Source: Lunularia cruciata (taxonomy: Eukaryota; Streptophyta; Marchantiopsida; Lunulariales; Lunulariaceae). From it: a DNA stretch of 64,000 bases. The stretch is from the NCBI GenBank assembly GCA_948567375.1, contig CAOYZS010000005.1, positions 806,001 through 870,000 of the forward strand, given 5' to 3'. Made by a program: the position numbers and the translations under genes. Positions 33,725 through 45,557 of the stretch are shown piece by piece (position 1 is the first letter of the stretch; every line of letters begins with the position of its first letter). The notes below the pieces were generated by a model. That model had not been told where the DNA came from. It did no database searches and was given only the letters and a program-made list of their open reading frames with translations.

Positions 33725-34111
33725 TTGATTGTCGTGAATGGAATCCTAGAAGGTAATCCAGTGAGATTATTAATAGATCCGGGAGCAATAGAGAATTTCT
33801 TGTCTCGCTTTGTTGCAATAAGATTGGGAATGGATCTAGAGAGAGATGGAAGTGAAGAAGTAGAGTTACCAAATGGGCAAAGAGAGAGGATTGAATCATT
33901 ACCTAGACGGGTAACCCTCTCTGTAGGAGAATATCGAGAAGCAATTGAGTGGCAAGTGATACAGTTAGCTCGTTATGATGCAATTTTAGGCATGCCATGG
34001 ATGGAGCAGTACAACCTTATGGTGGATTGGAGGAAGAAAGTAGTGAGAACCCACCAATGGTCAATCATTGGGGTTAAAGAAAAATCACACAAGTAGAAAC
34101 TGCCTCTATAT
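33725..34111 (+). pseudogene. Chromovirus aspartic protease
   Basis: The frame 33725-34096 opens IVVNGILEGNPVRLLID and has the active-site region at 33776 as DPGA, where D-S/T-G-A is expected, so the Ser/Thr next to the catalytic Asp is replaced by Pro. The downstream phrases YDAILGMPWM and NLMVDW are typical of gypsy proteases before RT. The protease would mature the polyprotein; this copy is probably inactive. Confidence 0.8.
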
Positions 34112-34153
34112 GTTGTAGGGACGGCAACTCTCTGTAAGACCGATAGATGTTTT

Positions 34154-35347
34154 ATGGGTCTAATAAGAGAAGTCCAAAGTGCACAACTCGATGGACAAAT
34201 TCCTGAGAAATTGAAGGATGTGGTAGATGAGTTTCAAGATGTCTTTCCCGATGAGCTACCCTTAGGATTACCACCAAAAAGGCGAGTAGATCACAAAATA
34301 GAGACACTCCCAAGGAAGACACCTCCTTGTAAGGCCCCATATCGCCTATCACCTCATGAGTTGGAGGAGTGTAAGACTCAAATTGAGGAGATGCTGCAAA
34401 AAGGGTTCATCCAACCTAGCGTATCACCATATAGGGCCCCTTTTTTGTTTGTGAAGAAGAAGGATGGTACAATGCGCATGTGCATTGACTATCGGGGTCT
34501 CAATTAGCAAACGGTGAAGAACAAATACCCCTTACCTCGCATGGATGACCTGTTTGATCAACTCCATGGAGCGAGATACTTCACCAAACTGGACTTGCGG
34601 AGCGGTTACAATCAAATCCAAATTGCAGAGGAGGATGTGTACAAAACCACTTTTCGCACCAGGTATGGTCACTTTGAGTATCTTGTGATGCCTTTTAGCC
34701 TCACCAATGCACCTGCCACTTTCATGAGTCTAATGAATTATATATTTTGTCCATACTTAGATAAGTCTGTTATCATCTTCTTGGATGATATCTTAGTATA
34801 TAGTAGCAAGATGACAGAACACAAACAACACCTACGAGAGGTCCTCCAAATTCTAAGACAGAATCAGTTGTACGCCCAAATCTCAAAGTGTGAGTTTGGC
34901 AAGTCTGAAGTAGACTACTTAGGGCATAGAGTAAGTGCAAAGGGCATTCAAGTATTGACAGATAAAATAGAGGTCATTCAAAAATGGAGTGCCCCAGAAG
35001 ATCAGACTCAACTTAAGAGCTTCTTTGGGTTGACAAGATTCTATCGTAGATTTGTCAAGGACTTCTCCAAGGTTGCACAACCTTTAACGGCACTACTTGG
35101 CAAGGAGAAGAAGTGGACATGGGGAACCGCACAAGAGTTGGCCTTTCAAGAATTGAAGGTTGCCTTGCTACATGCACCAATCTTGAAGTGGTATGACCCA
35201 AAACGCCCAATCAAGTTGGCTATAGATGCATCAGGCGTAGCAATAGGAGCAGTCCTACAACAAGAGTGGCATGACGGATGGCATCCAATTGCATATTTCT
35301 CTCGCAAGTTGTTACCGGCAGAGCGCAACTACCACACCACAGAATGA
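34154..35347 (+). pseudogene. Chromovirus reverse transcriptase
   Basis: RT domains are readable across a single TAG at 34505: [76 protein letters not shown], the catalytic motif FLDD at 34778-34789, and YLGHRVS. The connection into RNase H follows ([31 protein letters not shown]). The stretch from 34514 to 35347 is open for 277 codons, making this the best-preserved enzyme in the window. The usual MPFGL is MPFSL here. Confidence 0.9.
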
Positions 35348-35578
35348 GAAGAGCTGGCCATTGTTCTAGCAACCAAGCATTGGAAGCACTACCTAGGCGA
35401 GAAGGCATTTGTAGTAGAGACAGATCACAAACCTCTAGTCTACCTTGAGACATAGAAGGATCTATCTCATTGCCAAATTTGGTGGGCAGAGTGGCAACAA
35501 CGCTTCAACATGACAATCACCTACGTGGAAGGTAAGAAGCAACTTGCAGATGCATTCACCCGCATGCCAATGGCCAAC
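35348..35578 (+). pseudogene. Chromovirus RNase H, C-terminal part
   Basis: After a TGA at 35345 the frame continues as EELAIVLATKHWKHYLGEK, TDHKPLVYLET, a TAG at about 35454, and WWAEWQQRFNMTITYVEGK with LADAFTR. These are the standard RNase H tail motifs of Ty3/gypsy (degrades the RNA strand of the hybrid). Confidence 0.8.
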
Positions 35579-35678
35579 AACTTGGTGGCAGAGGTTAAGA
35601 TTAACCCTGAATTCTGGCAAGAGATTCTGGCTGCTACAAAAACTGATCCACAGATTGTAGAAGCACAATCATCCAAAG

Positions 35679-36564
35679 ATGTCACTCACCTTTTGGGATG
35701 GTGGATTATGGATCCCAAATGTCCCAGAATTACGCACCACCATTCTAGCGGAATGTCATGATTCGGCCATTGCAGCTCATGTCGGAGTGAACAAGACCTT
35801 GGACGTAGTCAAGCACCATTACTATTGGCCCAAGATGAGCAACAACGTGATGGACTATGTGCGTAGCTGCCTACTTTGTCAACAAAACAAAGCTTCTAAT
35901 CAAGCTCCTGTAGGGCTCCTTCAACCTCTCTCCACTCCTACCCAACGTTGGGAACAAGTGAGTATGGATCTCATCTGTGAATTACCCAAGACCACCTTAG
36001 GGTTCAACTCCATTGTGGTCTTTGTGGACCGGCTCAGCAAAATGATTCATGTACGCCCTACCACCAAGGAGGTGACCGCTCCATAACTAGCTCAATTGTA
36101 CTTAGATGCAGTCTTTGCTCACCATGGCTTGTCTAGAGTAATCATCACCGATAGAGGCATCCAATTCACCAGTTTGTTTTGGCGAACATTCTTGGGTTTC
36201 TTCAAAACCAAGTTGGCCATGTCCACAGCTTACCACCCACAAACAGATGGCCAAACAGAGCGGGCTAATTGCACAATTGAAGACATGTTACGCGGCTTCA
36301 CCTTAGAAGAGCAAGAGAGGTAGGACACCCTACTCCCGTTGGTGGAATTCACTTACAACAATTCAGTGAATGCCTCCACCCAGGTCACTCCATTCTTCCT
36401 CATGTATGGTGAGCATCCCTTCACACCTTCTAGCTTGATGAAGATCCGTCCAGTGGCTACCAAGGTCGATGCAGTCAACACATTTGTTTCTAGAATCCAA
36501 CAAGGTGTGCAGAGCGCCAAGCACAGATTACAAATTGCACAAAATTGACAAAAGCAGTATGTTG
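35679..36564 (+). pseudogene. Chromovirus integrase core
   Basis: The zinc-binding part is seen as HDSAIAAHVG...YWPKM...CLLCQQNK (His-His-Cys-Cys). The catalytic core has the three acidic positions: D in SMDLICELP, D in ITDRGIQF and E in DGQTERAN. Stops at about 36085 (E or Q position), 36322 (Trp position) and 36546 (Arg position) break it. The TYNNSVNASTQVTPFFLMYG phrase is typical. It would insert the cDNA. Confidence 0.88.
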
Positions 36565-36581
36565 ATGCACACCGTAGGCAC

Positions 36582-37040
36582 ATGGAGTTCAATGTTGGGG
36601 ATCAAGTGTGGCTATCAATAACCAACCTCACATTAGTTGGACCTCGTAAGCTCAGACCTCATTTTATTGGGCCTTTCTTGATTCTTCGTCGTATTGGCGC
36701 TGTGGCCTATTCCCTTGAGCTCCCACCACACATGAAGATCCATCCAGTGTTCCATGTCTCCCTATTATGCAGATATGCTCCCCGATCAGGCCAAGGTCAT
36801 TCCACACAGGACATTTGACCTTGTCCGACATCCATTGATGGCATAGAGGAATATGAAGTGGAGCAAATTCTCCAAAAATGCATGCGTGGTACTCGCCATC
36901 TGCGGGTGGACTATCTAGTACAATGGAAAGGTTACCCCCTCTGTGAAGCCACCTGGGAGCCCGTTGCCAATTTGGCACATGCACTTGTGTTGGTGGAAGC
37001 ATTTGAGCAACAATTGCACAACAAGGACGTTGCGTCTTAA
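36582..37040 (+). pseudogene. Integrase GPY/F module and chromodomain
   Basis: GDQVWLSITNL and KLRPHFIGPFLILRRIG form the GPY/F-type module. After a TGA at 36817 the chromodomain starts near 36852: EYEVEQILQK, LRVDYLVQWKGYP and ATWEPVANL, with the aromatic residues of the methyl-lysine cage region present (Y, W, W). It ends at a TAA at 37038-37040. The chromodomain directs insertion to heterochromatin in this family. Confidence 0.85.
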
Positions 37041-37055
37041 AAGGAGGGGAAGACA
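37041..37055 (+). other. Polypurine tract of the chromovirus
   Basis: aaggaggggaagaca directly after the stop. In the inverted copy the same tract (aaggagggaggtc, minus strand at about 37292-37304) precedes an LTR start. Here no same-strand LTR follows. Confidence 0.75.
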
Positions 37056-37069
37056 TCCTAAACCCTAAA
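37056..37069. other. Telomere-like filler at the tail-to-tail junction
   Basis: tcctaaaccctaaac contains nearly two units of the plant telomere repeat CCCTAAA, exactly between the plus-strand polypurine tract and the inverted LTR fragment. It is too short to be a telomere and could be filler added during repair, or chance. Confidence 0.45.
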
Positions 37070-37340
37070 CATCCTTCCAGATGTTACCAAACCAATTCTC
37101 ACCTTTAAATCATATGTCTAGCTATTGGTTCTAAGGTTCTCAAGTCTATTTTGGTTTCTACCCTATTAGTAGAAGTACTCTTTTGGTGATACTTCTATCT
37201 TATCTATTTGGACCATCATGTATAACATCATTCTAGATGTTACCAAACCGAATTTCACATCAAGATCATATGGCTAGCTCTTTGTATTACAGACCTCCCT
37301 CCTTTTAAGACGCAACATCCTCATTGTGCAATTGTTGCTT

Positions 37341-37551
37341 CATTGTTGATAGGGTTTGTAGGCGCGGGTGCCTCTCCAAGTACTTCAGTTGCAGGTACTG
37401 GGTTTTGAGACGGCTCTTCTTCTTGCATGGCTTGATCGTTCCTGAGGATCTACACTTGACTTTGTAATGTCTCCATGGTCATCTTAATCTCTCAAAATTC
37501 ATTCAACATTCCTTGTATTCCTTGCACCAGCTCTTGCAACTGCGGATCCAT
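37341..37551 (-). pseudogene. gag fragment of the inverted chromovirus
   Basis: Starts MDPQLQELVQGIQGMLNEF at 37551 and runs to the deletion joint near 37341. A TAG occurs at the same codon as in the plus-strand copy (after the QSQV phrase), so that stop predates the split of the two copies or is a tolerated feature. Confidence 0.7.
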
Positions 37552-38141
37552 GGTTCCTACAACACCCAATTGCTAACATCTACTTCAATATAGAGTCAAT
37601 ATAATCACTCTGGAAGGTGCACAAACTATCAGAACTACCATTGGGACCTCAAAAGCTATCACTCGTTGATAATACTCCTCACCAAAATTCCTAACCACAA
37701 AATCTCTAAACATCACTTTCGGCCTCACTACATAACGGATTTCTACTTGAGTGTTGAAAGGGAGAGGATTTAGGACATTCATATCCATATTATCATAATA
37801 GAATGTAGATTGTCAAATCCCACTCTCTGTCATATATCACCACTGGTAGAATCACCGGGTTTGGTGAGTTCATCACTCTATCCATGAATTCCGCACCAAA
37901 GTGATAAACTAGCGATACCCTCATCTGCTCACGTTAGATGTACATAACCCTGATGTGGAATGGGTTTGAGAATGGAAATCTAGGTGCGGGAAATTGTCCT
38001 CTCGGCGCTTCCATCCCATCCGCTCTCTAAAGTCCTTCCTAAGTCTAGCGATTACTCTATGTTCTCTACCTCAAATTACTCAGTTTCAGTAGTTCATGCT
38101 ATTCCAAGAGGGGTGATTCACTCTCTTGGACTAGAACACTT

Positions 38142-38153
38142 GCTCTGATACCA
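38142..38153 (-). other. Primer binding site of the inverted copy
   Basis: tggtatcagagc on the minus strand, a perfect match to the usual tRNA-iMet primer motif. Confidence 0.85.
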
Positions 38154-38154
38154 T

Positions 38155-38888
38155 TGTAATACTCCGAGGACAAGAGAAGAGAGAAAACACAGATTGCGCA
38201 TTCAAACATTTGATGCCCCAAGGGAGCACCTTCTCTTTATTATATAGACAAAGAGGATCTCCTCCAAGGAAGCTGCACCCTAGGATTAAGGACACAGATA
38301 GGTGACATGTCAGCAAGCTCCACCCTTGGATTACTTACTTGGATGGGTGACATGTCTGGTCTAGGTCCTATCTGGTTGGTCAAACAAGCTTTGACCAGAG
38401 GGAGTCTTTTAGGGAATCTTCCTATAGGAATCTCAAAATCATGGAAGGTACCATTGGAAAGCTCTCAACAAGACAAAGCAGGGAGGAGGGAAGGTTAACC
38501 TTTCCTTTGTTGGGGGGGAATTTGCACATTTTTGAGGCCTGATTCATCCGTTTAGGCCTCTGAAATTGCCTTCAAAGATTTTAGGCATGTTTCGGTTCCT
38601 ACTCTATTAGTAGAAGTCCCCTTTTGGTGATACCTCTTTCTGATCTGTTTAGTCCATCATGTGTAACATCTTTCCAGATGTTACCAAACCAATTCTCACC
38701 TTTAAATCATATGTCTAGCTATTGGTTCTAAGGTTCTCAAGTCTATTTTGGTTTCTGCCCTATTAGTAGAAGTACTCTTTTGGTGATATTTCTATCTTAT
38801 CTATTTTGACCATCATGTATAACATCATTCTAGATGTTACCAAACCAAATTTCACATCTAGATCATATGGCTAGCTCTTGGTATTACA
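38155..38888 (-). repeat. 5' LTR of the inverted chromovirus
   Basis: 734 bp, TGTAATACC at 38888 to GTATTACA at 38155 on the minus strand. It matches the plus-strand LTR at 31220-31937 with scattered differences and small indels. Confidence 0.85.
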
Positions 38889-39189
38889 ATAAGTCACCTA
38901 AATCCACCTTCTTCCAAAGAAATGGTCTTTCACTTGGGAGTGACAACATCTTCCAAAGATTTAGGGGTTCCCTTCTTGAGTGAAAGTGTCCTCTATAAAT
39001 CAAGTTTTCTCTTCCAAAGATGCTTGAAGCCAAATTTCCTTCCTAAGAGGTTCATATACACAATTTTTATATTTTCTCCTTCCAAAGCAAGGACTTGACA
39101 CATTTTATACAAAAGAGGTGAAAGTCCATACAAAAAATTTCAAAATTCCATAATACTACAAAGGGCTGATGGAAAAATAAGCCTCAAAG

Positions 39190-39450
39190 GCCATTGTGTG
39201 TTAGGAGTGGGTTTCCCAATATATTGACATGCATCACATCATTTTATGTATTCATGTACATCTTTGTATATGGTCAACCACCAGTACCCATTTTTCAAGA
39301 TCTTCTTGATAATATTTTTCAACACATAATGTCATCCCAAAGCTTTCAAATGTAGTGATTGCACTACCTCGCTCATGTCGTACAATTCTAAACATCTTTG
39401 CAAAACTTCATTAGTGCCAACTTTGAACAAGATGCCTCTTTTGAGGTGAT
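39190..39450 (-). pseudogene. Integrase zinc-binding region (decayed)
   Basis: The minus strand reads LFKVGTNEVLQRCLELYD, LHLKALG, GYWWLTIYKDVHEYIK, a stop, then CDACQYIGKP. This is the His-His-Cys-Cys region of plant Ty3/gypsy integrases. The catalytic core downstream (38889-39189) is too decayed to read and is cut at 38888. Confidence 0.7.
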
Positions 39451-40256
39451 AGGACCCCATCCTATAAAGGAATATGGCTCATTGTAACAATATGGAGTTT
39501 ACCAACAAGTTAATCAAGACTAAAAAAGTAGAAAATAGGCCAAATTAGCCTAGAATATTCTAGAAGTATCTAGAAAGCTACTTGGTACCTCTTAAGTATT
39601 GGTAACGTGCATGCCAAGTGGTGATTTCTAGGAGGAAGCTTCCTGGCTAGCTTAGCTTAGCTTGCATGCCAAGAAGGTGGCTTCTACAAAGAAGATTCTT
39701 GAAGAAGCTTCTCAAGAGCCTTGTATGATCCCTATAAATACCAAACCCTAAGCTCATGCTAGGCATTTGGAGTTTCCCTTGTTCAAAAGTCCCAATATGA
39801 TCTTTCACTTTGATCTTCCATTCACCTATTTATCTCCTTAGTCTCAGTCTTTTACACCCATTGTTCTATATCCAAGCCTTTGAGGCATTGAAGCAATTGA
39901 AGTTACTGATATTTTCCCAAATATCTAGTCCTCCAAGAGGTCATCAATTGGAAAAGCACTTCATTTGAAAAATCATCTTCCAAATCTTTGTATTGATCTA
40001 TTATGGATAAAAAAGAAATGTAATCTTCATTATCATGGTGTGCTCTCTTTTGAACTTGGACAATGTGAGTAAACACTTGTAATAACAATATCCAAGGAAC
40101 AATGTATCCTAATAGATCAACTTTCCTCATAAGATGCTATATAGTGCATAATGATCAATATGGAATATAAACTCATATCCCAAGAGGTAGTGTCAAAAAA
40201 TTGTAGAAGCATAAACCATCCCAAGAGGTTCCTTTTCCATTGTGGAGTAATTTCTC

Positions 40257-40660
40257 TCAAGGGTAGATAATTTCTACTGGCATAATAGATTGGATAACTT
40301 TCTTATTGTCATCTTGTTGACTCAAGACAACTCCAATTACTACTAAATATGTATCCACATATACATGGAACTCTTGTTCCAAATCCAAGGTTCTCATAAT
40401 AGGTGCATGAACCAATTTTGCTTTTAGTGTGACAAAGGCTTCTTCTTGCTCTTTTGTCCACACATAGTCTTCTTATTTCTTAAGTAGCTTTGTAAGAAGT
40501 GCAGCAAGAATAGCATAATTTGCTACAAAATGGCGGTAATAACCAACATGTCCCAAGAAGGCCCATAGTTCCCAAATATGATTTAATTATCTTGACCTTC
40601 TCAACATCTACCTAAACTCCTTATGATAGCTCAAAAAACATCAATTTGCAGTTTTTTAGC
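40257..40660 (-). pseudogene. RT C terminus and RNase H start (decayed)
   Basis: The 68-codon frame 40463-40257 reads MWTKEQEEAFVTLKAKLVHA, then APIMR and VYVDTYLVVIGVVLSQ, the typical start of RNase H with the catalytic Asp in VDT. Just upstream another frame gives LGHVGYYRHFVANYA. A later frame (40130-39903) holds the DLEDDFSNEVLF tail phrase seen before integrase. Confidence 0.75.
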
Positions 40661-42450
40661 AAGTATAGGTTGTTCTAATAGGGATGCTACAAGGAAATGA
40701 GGTCCATGAAGTCAAATGTCACCTTTCTAGTTCTTTAGTATTACTTGATTAACCTCTTGGCCAAAAAAATCTCCTGGAAGAAGAAATGACACCAAGAAGT
40801 CTTCATTATAGAAATTAACAAAGAAGTCAGCCACACACAAAGATAAATTCAAATATAATTCAAGAAGTGATGTTTCAGTCCATTGGTGCTAACTTGTTTT
40901 GAAGGTTTCATGGAGGTCTTTAGAATATATTGTGTTCTACCCTCCTCTTACCAAGGCACAAGCTTTAAAAGAAAACCACTCCTTCCAAAATTATCATTGA
41001 AGTTTAACTCCAAATACCAATGTTCCTTTCACAAGGCACTCACTTCTGAATGACCCAACAACTTTGTGAATCATTATTCATCCCATTGTACTCAAGAAAA
41101 TTGCTATACTAGAAAATACTGAAATCATGTAAGGCATTGCTACTAGATGATCACCAACTTCACTAGTGTGAACACATAGAGCAAAGAACAATGCTTATTG
41201 AGATATCCACCCATACACAAATGCAAATATGGGTAATAAATAGTTTGAAAAGATTAGAGAAATGACAAGGGAAATAAAGTCCTTTCAATTATTCACCGAA
41301 TGCTCCAACAAAAATATAGCACTTCAATTATCACCCTTAAATATGTGAACCTACTCAATAATTTAAATATATAAGTAAATAACACCTGATAGTTACAAAA
41401 TATACCAAAACTTCCTTATCAAAATTTATTGTACTTCTCAAACTTCAAAAAACATCACCCCTTCGGTCAAAACTATTGGCTCTACATGATCTATTTCCTC
41501 TTATGGTTTCCATTCTCTTAGCACTTTTGCAAACACTTTCTTAATCTCTAACATTACTTTTCATATACTCTCTTGGCTCTACAGATCTTCTATCTATTTG
41601 TATTCTCAACTATTGCTACTTGTTCCATAGTTCTATTCCAAAGTGCTTTGTAGAGTTTATGCAACATACTCTTATGTCCTTGCACTTCACTCTCATCCAA
41701 AATCAGGTCTAAAAATTTCATCAATGAACTATCCAAGGCCACATACAATACTTGCAGTGTATTCTTCTTCTTCTCTTCCCTTGCTTCCTTCATGGATTAT
41801 ATCTTCCTACTTCTCAACTTTGATGCAATCTTTGCCTTTTTGGACTACTTGCATTTTTTCTTTCATATGTCCAAGATTCACTTTTTTGAAGGCCAACTAC
41901 TCCTCCAACACCTCAATTTAGACAATAGAATCCTCCAACTCTAAAACCAAAACTTCCAATGCTCATAACTTTGGCTATAGACTCTCCCCAACTTTGATTT
42001 TGGTGGGAATAGAAAGCCCTTGAAAAAATGCTTCAAATGAGATAAGATCAATCTTTTTGAGAGGATGGAAATTGATCTATCAACCATTTCCACACCTTTT
42101 TGACTGAAGTTGAACCATTTTTTATTGGTAGCATATCCAAAGAGCCATCAAATTTTCCCAAGGTTGGTCTCCCATCATACCATGTACTCTCTTGAGATTA
42201 TCCTTCCAAAGGTGTTAAACTCACTCACATGTAGCCAAAAAACCATCATGGATCACCACATGCTAATTTCCAAGCAATTGGTGAACCTATCCTTTTGCTC
42301 CAATGATCATGCTTCCAAATACCTTTGCATAGGGAATTTCTTCCTTCAAATAGACCAATCCATTCCTTTGGATTTGAAGCTCATTCTTTTGGGAAGTTAT
42401 ATCTAAAGGCTGAGGTTTCTCATTTGTACTTCAAATCAAGGCTAAAAGAG
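40661..42450. other. Probable insertion splitting the decayed RT
   Basis: About 1.8 kb without RT motifs between the two halves of the RT, where only a few hundred bases are expected. The minus strand has a 67-codon charged frame at 41793-41590, not recognised. No ends or duplications could be identified. Confidence 0.35.
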
Positions 42451-42529
42451 GTTAAAATAGATAAAATTTAATAATTATGAAATTTCAATGTAACACAAAA
42501 ATCTTTGAATATTGTGTTCATATTTCATT

Positions 42530-42935
42530 AGAAAGTAGTGGGTGCATTACAAAGCCCAAAAGGCATTTGATTGTAGTCATAAATGCCTCAATCAACAATG
42601 AAGGTAGCCTTGGCTTTGTCCTTTTTGTGAATGGATACTTGATTGTATCGTGAAAACCCATCTAAGAAGCTTTAATAGGTGTGATCTGCAACCTAATCAA
42701 GAAACACATTAGTGAATGGAAAAGGATGATGATCCTTCTTGATGACCATTCAACTTTTGGAATCTTGATAGACTCAAACCTTTCCTATCTTCTTCTTAGT
42801 TACAATAATGATGGGTGAGACCCATTTGCTACTTGACATGTGGAATATGATCCCAGTTTGAAGATAGTTATTGATCTAATCCTTGACTAACAAGGAATGT
42901 TTTAGATTGAGCCTCTATGATTGTTGGCAAAATGA
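42530..42935 (-). pseudogene. RT N-terminal motifs (decayed)
   Basis: Across frames the minus strand shows WVSPIIIVTKKK, KKDHHPFPFTN, SFLDGFSRYNQVSIHKKDKA and YNQMPFGLCNAPTTF, the consecutive RT motifs of plant Ty3/gypsy elements. Stops and frameshifts interrupt throughout. Confidence 0.78.
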
Positions 42936-43225
42936 TATTGCTCCCTTGACCAAATCAATTCCAAGTGACTACCATGGTTGAACTCCAATATGGTTATGCT
43001 CTACCATGGATCATCTTTGTCTTTGGAATCCTCTTTTACCAACTCAAGCTCATCCTCCTCAACCTTATCTATCTCTTAGCATTTGAGAGAGTTCACTTTT
43101 TCTTCCTTTGATGATACTCCTAACATGTTAGAAGTTTATCCTTTGTTAAATGATTGATCTAAGAGATTTTTATTTGGCTTTATAGGGATCTTTGAAGCAT
43201 ATTTTGTGCTAATACCAATCAATCA

Positions 43226-43492
43226 TTACATGGGCAATATATAACCATGGCTGGTTGACCAATCAATATAAGATAACCAACTTTGGAGACAAGGTAAAGA
43301 ACAATATATGTTAATTTGAACCATACTCCTCCAATGGTGGTTGTTTACTGGAGAGCCATGCCAAAGGCTTCCTTTGGGTCTAATCAGCAAAGCACAATAT
43401 TTGAGGGATTTCTTGATGACAAAACAACCCAATTTGTGGGTAATGTCTTTGGTCATGACATCAATTCCTAATCTTGAGTCAATGACAACCAA
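43226..43492 (-). pseudogene. Aspartic protease (decayed)
   Basis: Open for 88 codons from MVVIDSRLGIDVMTKDITHK, where the active site DSG is altered to DSRLG, and LGCFV follows. The later phrases resemble the LLIGRPWL and DWSTH motifs of plant gypsy proteases in degraded form. Confidence 0.65.
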
Positions 43493-44397
43493 ACCGATGC
43501 TACATCTTGAAATTTCTACTCAATTTCAAGGGATTCCAAATCCTCCTTCTCTATCAAATAGATAGTGAATAGATCCTTGCATCTTTATTGTTTAGATTAT
43601 CTAAGAGCTAGTGCAAGTTGTTTCTTATAAAACTTGTTATCTTCTCTTAATTATTTGCACAAGATGTCTACTTTAGACTTGGCCTCATCCAAGATTGTGT
43701 CATGCTAAGAGATTTCTATAAACATTACCTTAGCTTTTTTCTTTGGCCCCACATTGTCCTATTTCTTTGGGTCTTCCTCCATAGTGTTGATCTTTGACTA
43801 ATTGGGTCTATGGTTTGACTTAAGAGTGTAATTGATGATGAGGTTGTGGGAGATATTATTGCAATAAATTTACCTTTTGGTGTTTGGGACAATGTGGCTT
43901 GTAATAAGTCTTCTACCTTGCATTGGATATCTACAAAGAAAGGTTGGGGTAGAAGTAGTTGGGGAATAATACCATAAAGAGGAAATTTGATTAGCTTCTT
44001 TGAAGGTGTTCTTCTCTCTCTTTGCTCAAATATTCTCCAACAATTTCTTCTCCCTAAACTCTAAAGTCTTGCCCTTGCTTCTTGTTGTTGATATTTTGAC
44101 TAAGTAGATGTAGAGGAGTTAGACAAATACTTTTCTTTTGCATCTTTACACTAGATCATTTCAATCCAATTGATCTCTCCATCATGCCAACCTCCTTCCT
44201 CTAATGTGAAAGATTTAGATCCAATTTCTTCCAACATGATATAGTGCACATTGGTGTTAACTTTGGTTGTGCTTATGGTGTGGACAAATCTGATTTTTGG
44301 TTTTGGAGTATGGCTGAGGGCAATTAGCAACAACATGCCAAAGAGCTTTATAATTCAAACATAAGGGCATATATAAAATTTGCTTCTTGGGCTCAAG

Positions 44398-44439
44398 GCA
44401 ACTTAGGGCCCAATGATCCAAGGCTTCACAATTGTAACA
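44398..44439 (-). pseudogene. gag zinc knuckle, copy B
   Basis: CYNCEALDHWALSC, a canonical Cys-x2-Cys-x4-His-x4-Cys. Upstream on the minus strand (45300-44700) are gag phrases such as DDPNTFLKEFKAILVANLEE and LQDYIKRF. Confidence 0.8.
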
Positions 44440-45515
44440 TGCCCTAAGTTATGTTTCTACTAAGGTAGCATAATTCTACATTGGGTGTTATTATTGGCAT
44501 ACTCCCAAGGAATGAATCAAGGGATCATTACATGAGGAATGGAAGTGGTGTTGGAGATTTCTTGTACTACAAATATAAAATCTTCTTCCTCCACATAATA
44601 ATCATGGGTATCTCACAAGAGGACCCACTTGATGTATTGCATTGGATAAGATGTTCAAGTTGAGTAGTGTATTTTCATGCTTATTATTTAGGACAATCAT
44701 TTCTTTGGCTACTTACCCTATCCTTGACCATGTAGAGGTAGATGTTTCCTCAAAGGAGTGATACTTGTTACCTCATGCAATTTTGCAAAATTAATCACTC
44801 TAGCCAATGTATCATGAGCCCTTTCTTTGGCAAAAATCTTAACTCCATGAGTAGCCTTCCTAAGAACCATTCAATGGCCCAAGTGTTTGTATAGCCAAGG
44901 CTATTGGTCCTCATGGGGACTCGATTCAAGAGGCTCTAAAACCTCTTGATATAATCTTGGAGTTTTTGTTCTTCCTCCTCTCCAACAAATTTAGAGTAGC
45001 AAAGATATTTACTTCATAATCTAATATGTGGAATTGCTTGAGAAATTGTCTATTGACAATTTGCCAAGCTAAAATGTTGGCAAGATCTTGGTAGAAGTGT
45101 ATATACCAACTTCAAGCTTTCTTGCATTTGGAAAATCCACAATCTATCTTGATTGCTTTCTTCTAGATTTGCCACTAAGATGGCCTTGAACTCTTTAAGG
45201 AAGGTATTTGGGTCATCATTTCCATCTTCTCCATTGAATTGTTTGTACCCTTGCTATGTAAATGATGTAGGATTAGTGATGGTAACATGTCCTATCTTTG
45301 GTGGGACAATAATGGATTGAGTTTTGTGTAACTAAGGTAAATTCACAAGTGTCACAATTGTTTGGTGATGGGAGGAACAATAGGCAACTCAATTGGCCAT
45401 GCAATAAAAATCTCCTCTTTGTCACATTCATCTTTATCAAGTGGCAATGGTTCCTAAGATGGACAAGCTTGGTTTTGCCCATGTAATCTATTCATTCTAC
45501 AGGTGGAGTAGCTCT

Positions 45516-45557
45516 ACATTCATCACTAGCATGCCCTTGATTTTTGCACAAAGTGCA
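45516..45557 (-). pseudogene. gag zinc knuckle, copy A
   Basis: CTLCKNQGHASDEC, also a canonical Cys-x2-Cys-x4-His-x4-Cys, 1.1 kb upstream of copy B on the same strand. A gag-like stretch upstream of it (46400-45850) includes EFIEEFKQSLLKMRNK. Confidence 0.8.

Larger units (their letters stand above)
31220..37055 (+). mobile_element. Ty3/gypsy chromovirus, 5' LTR through polypurine tract
   Basis: A plus-strand retrotransposon with a 718-bp 5' LTR, a tRNA-iMet-type primer site, gag, protease, RT, RNase H, integrase and a C-terminal chromodomain, ending in a purine-rich tract at 37041-37055. The order protease-RT-RNase H-integrase and the chromodomain define the chromovirus branch of Ty3/gypsy. 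No 3' LTR follows in the same orientation; instead the sequence turns into an inverted fragment of the same LTR. In-frame stops (at least nine) and frameshifts show it is dead. It lies 9 bp after the end of LTR-11. Confidence 0.9.
37068..38888 (-). mobile_element. Inverted, internally deleted chromovirus copy
   Basis: Minus-strand element: 5' LTR 38888-38155, primer site 38153-38142, leader frames (including 37788-37585), gag N terminus from 37551. A deletion then joins gag (phrase TNPINNEA) to the last codons of the chromodomain region (QQLHN, about 37340-37305), followed by the polypurine tract and a 3' LTR starting at 37291 that is cut off near 37068. It is a close relative of the plus-strand element. 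The flanking bases (cacag at 31215, ataag at 38889) do not form a target duplication for the pair. Confidence 0.82.
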
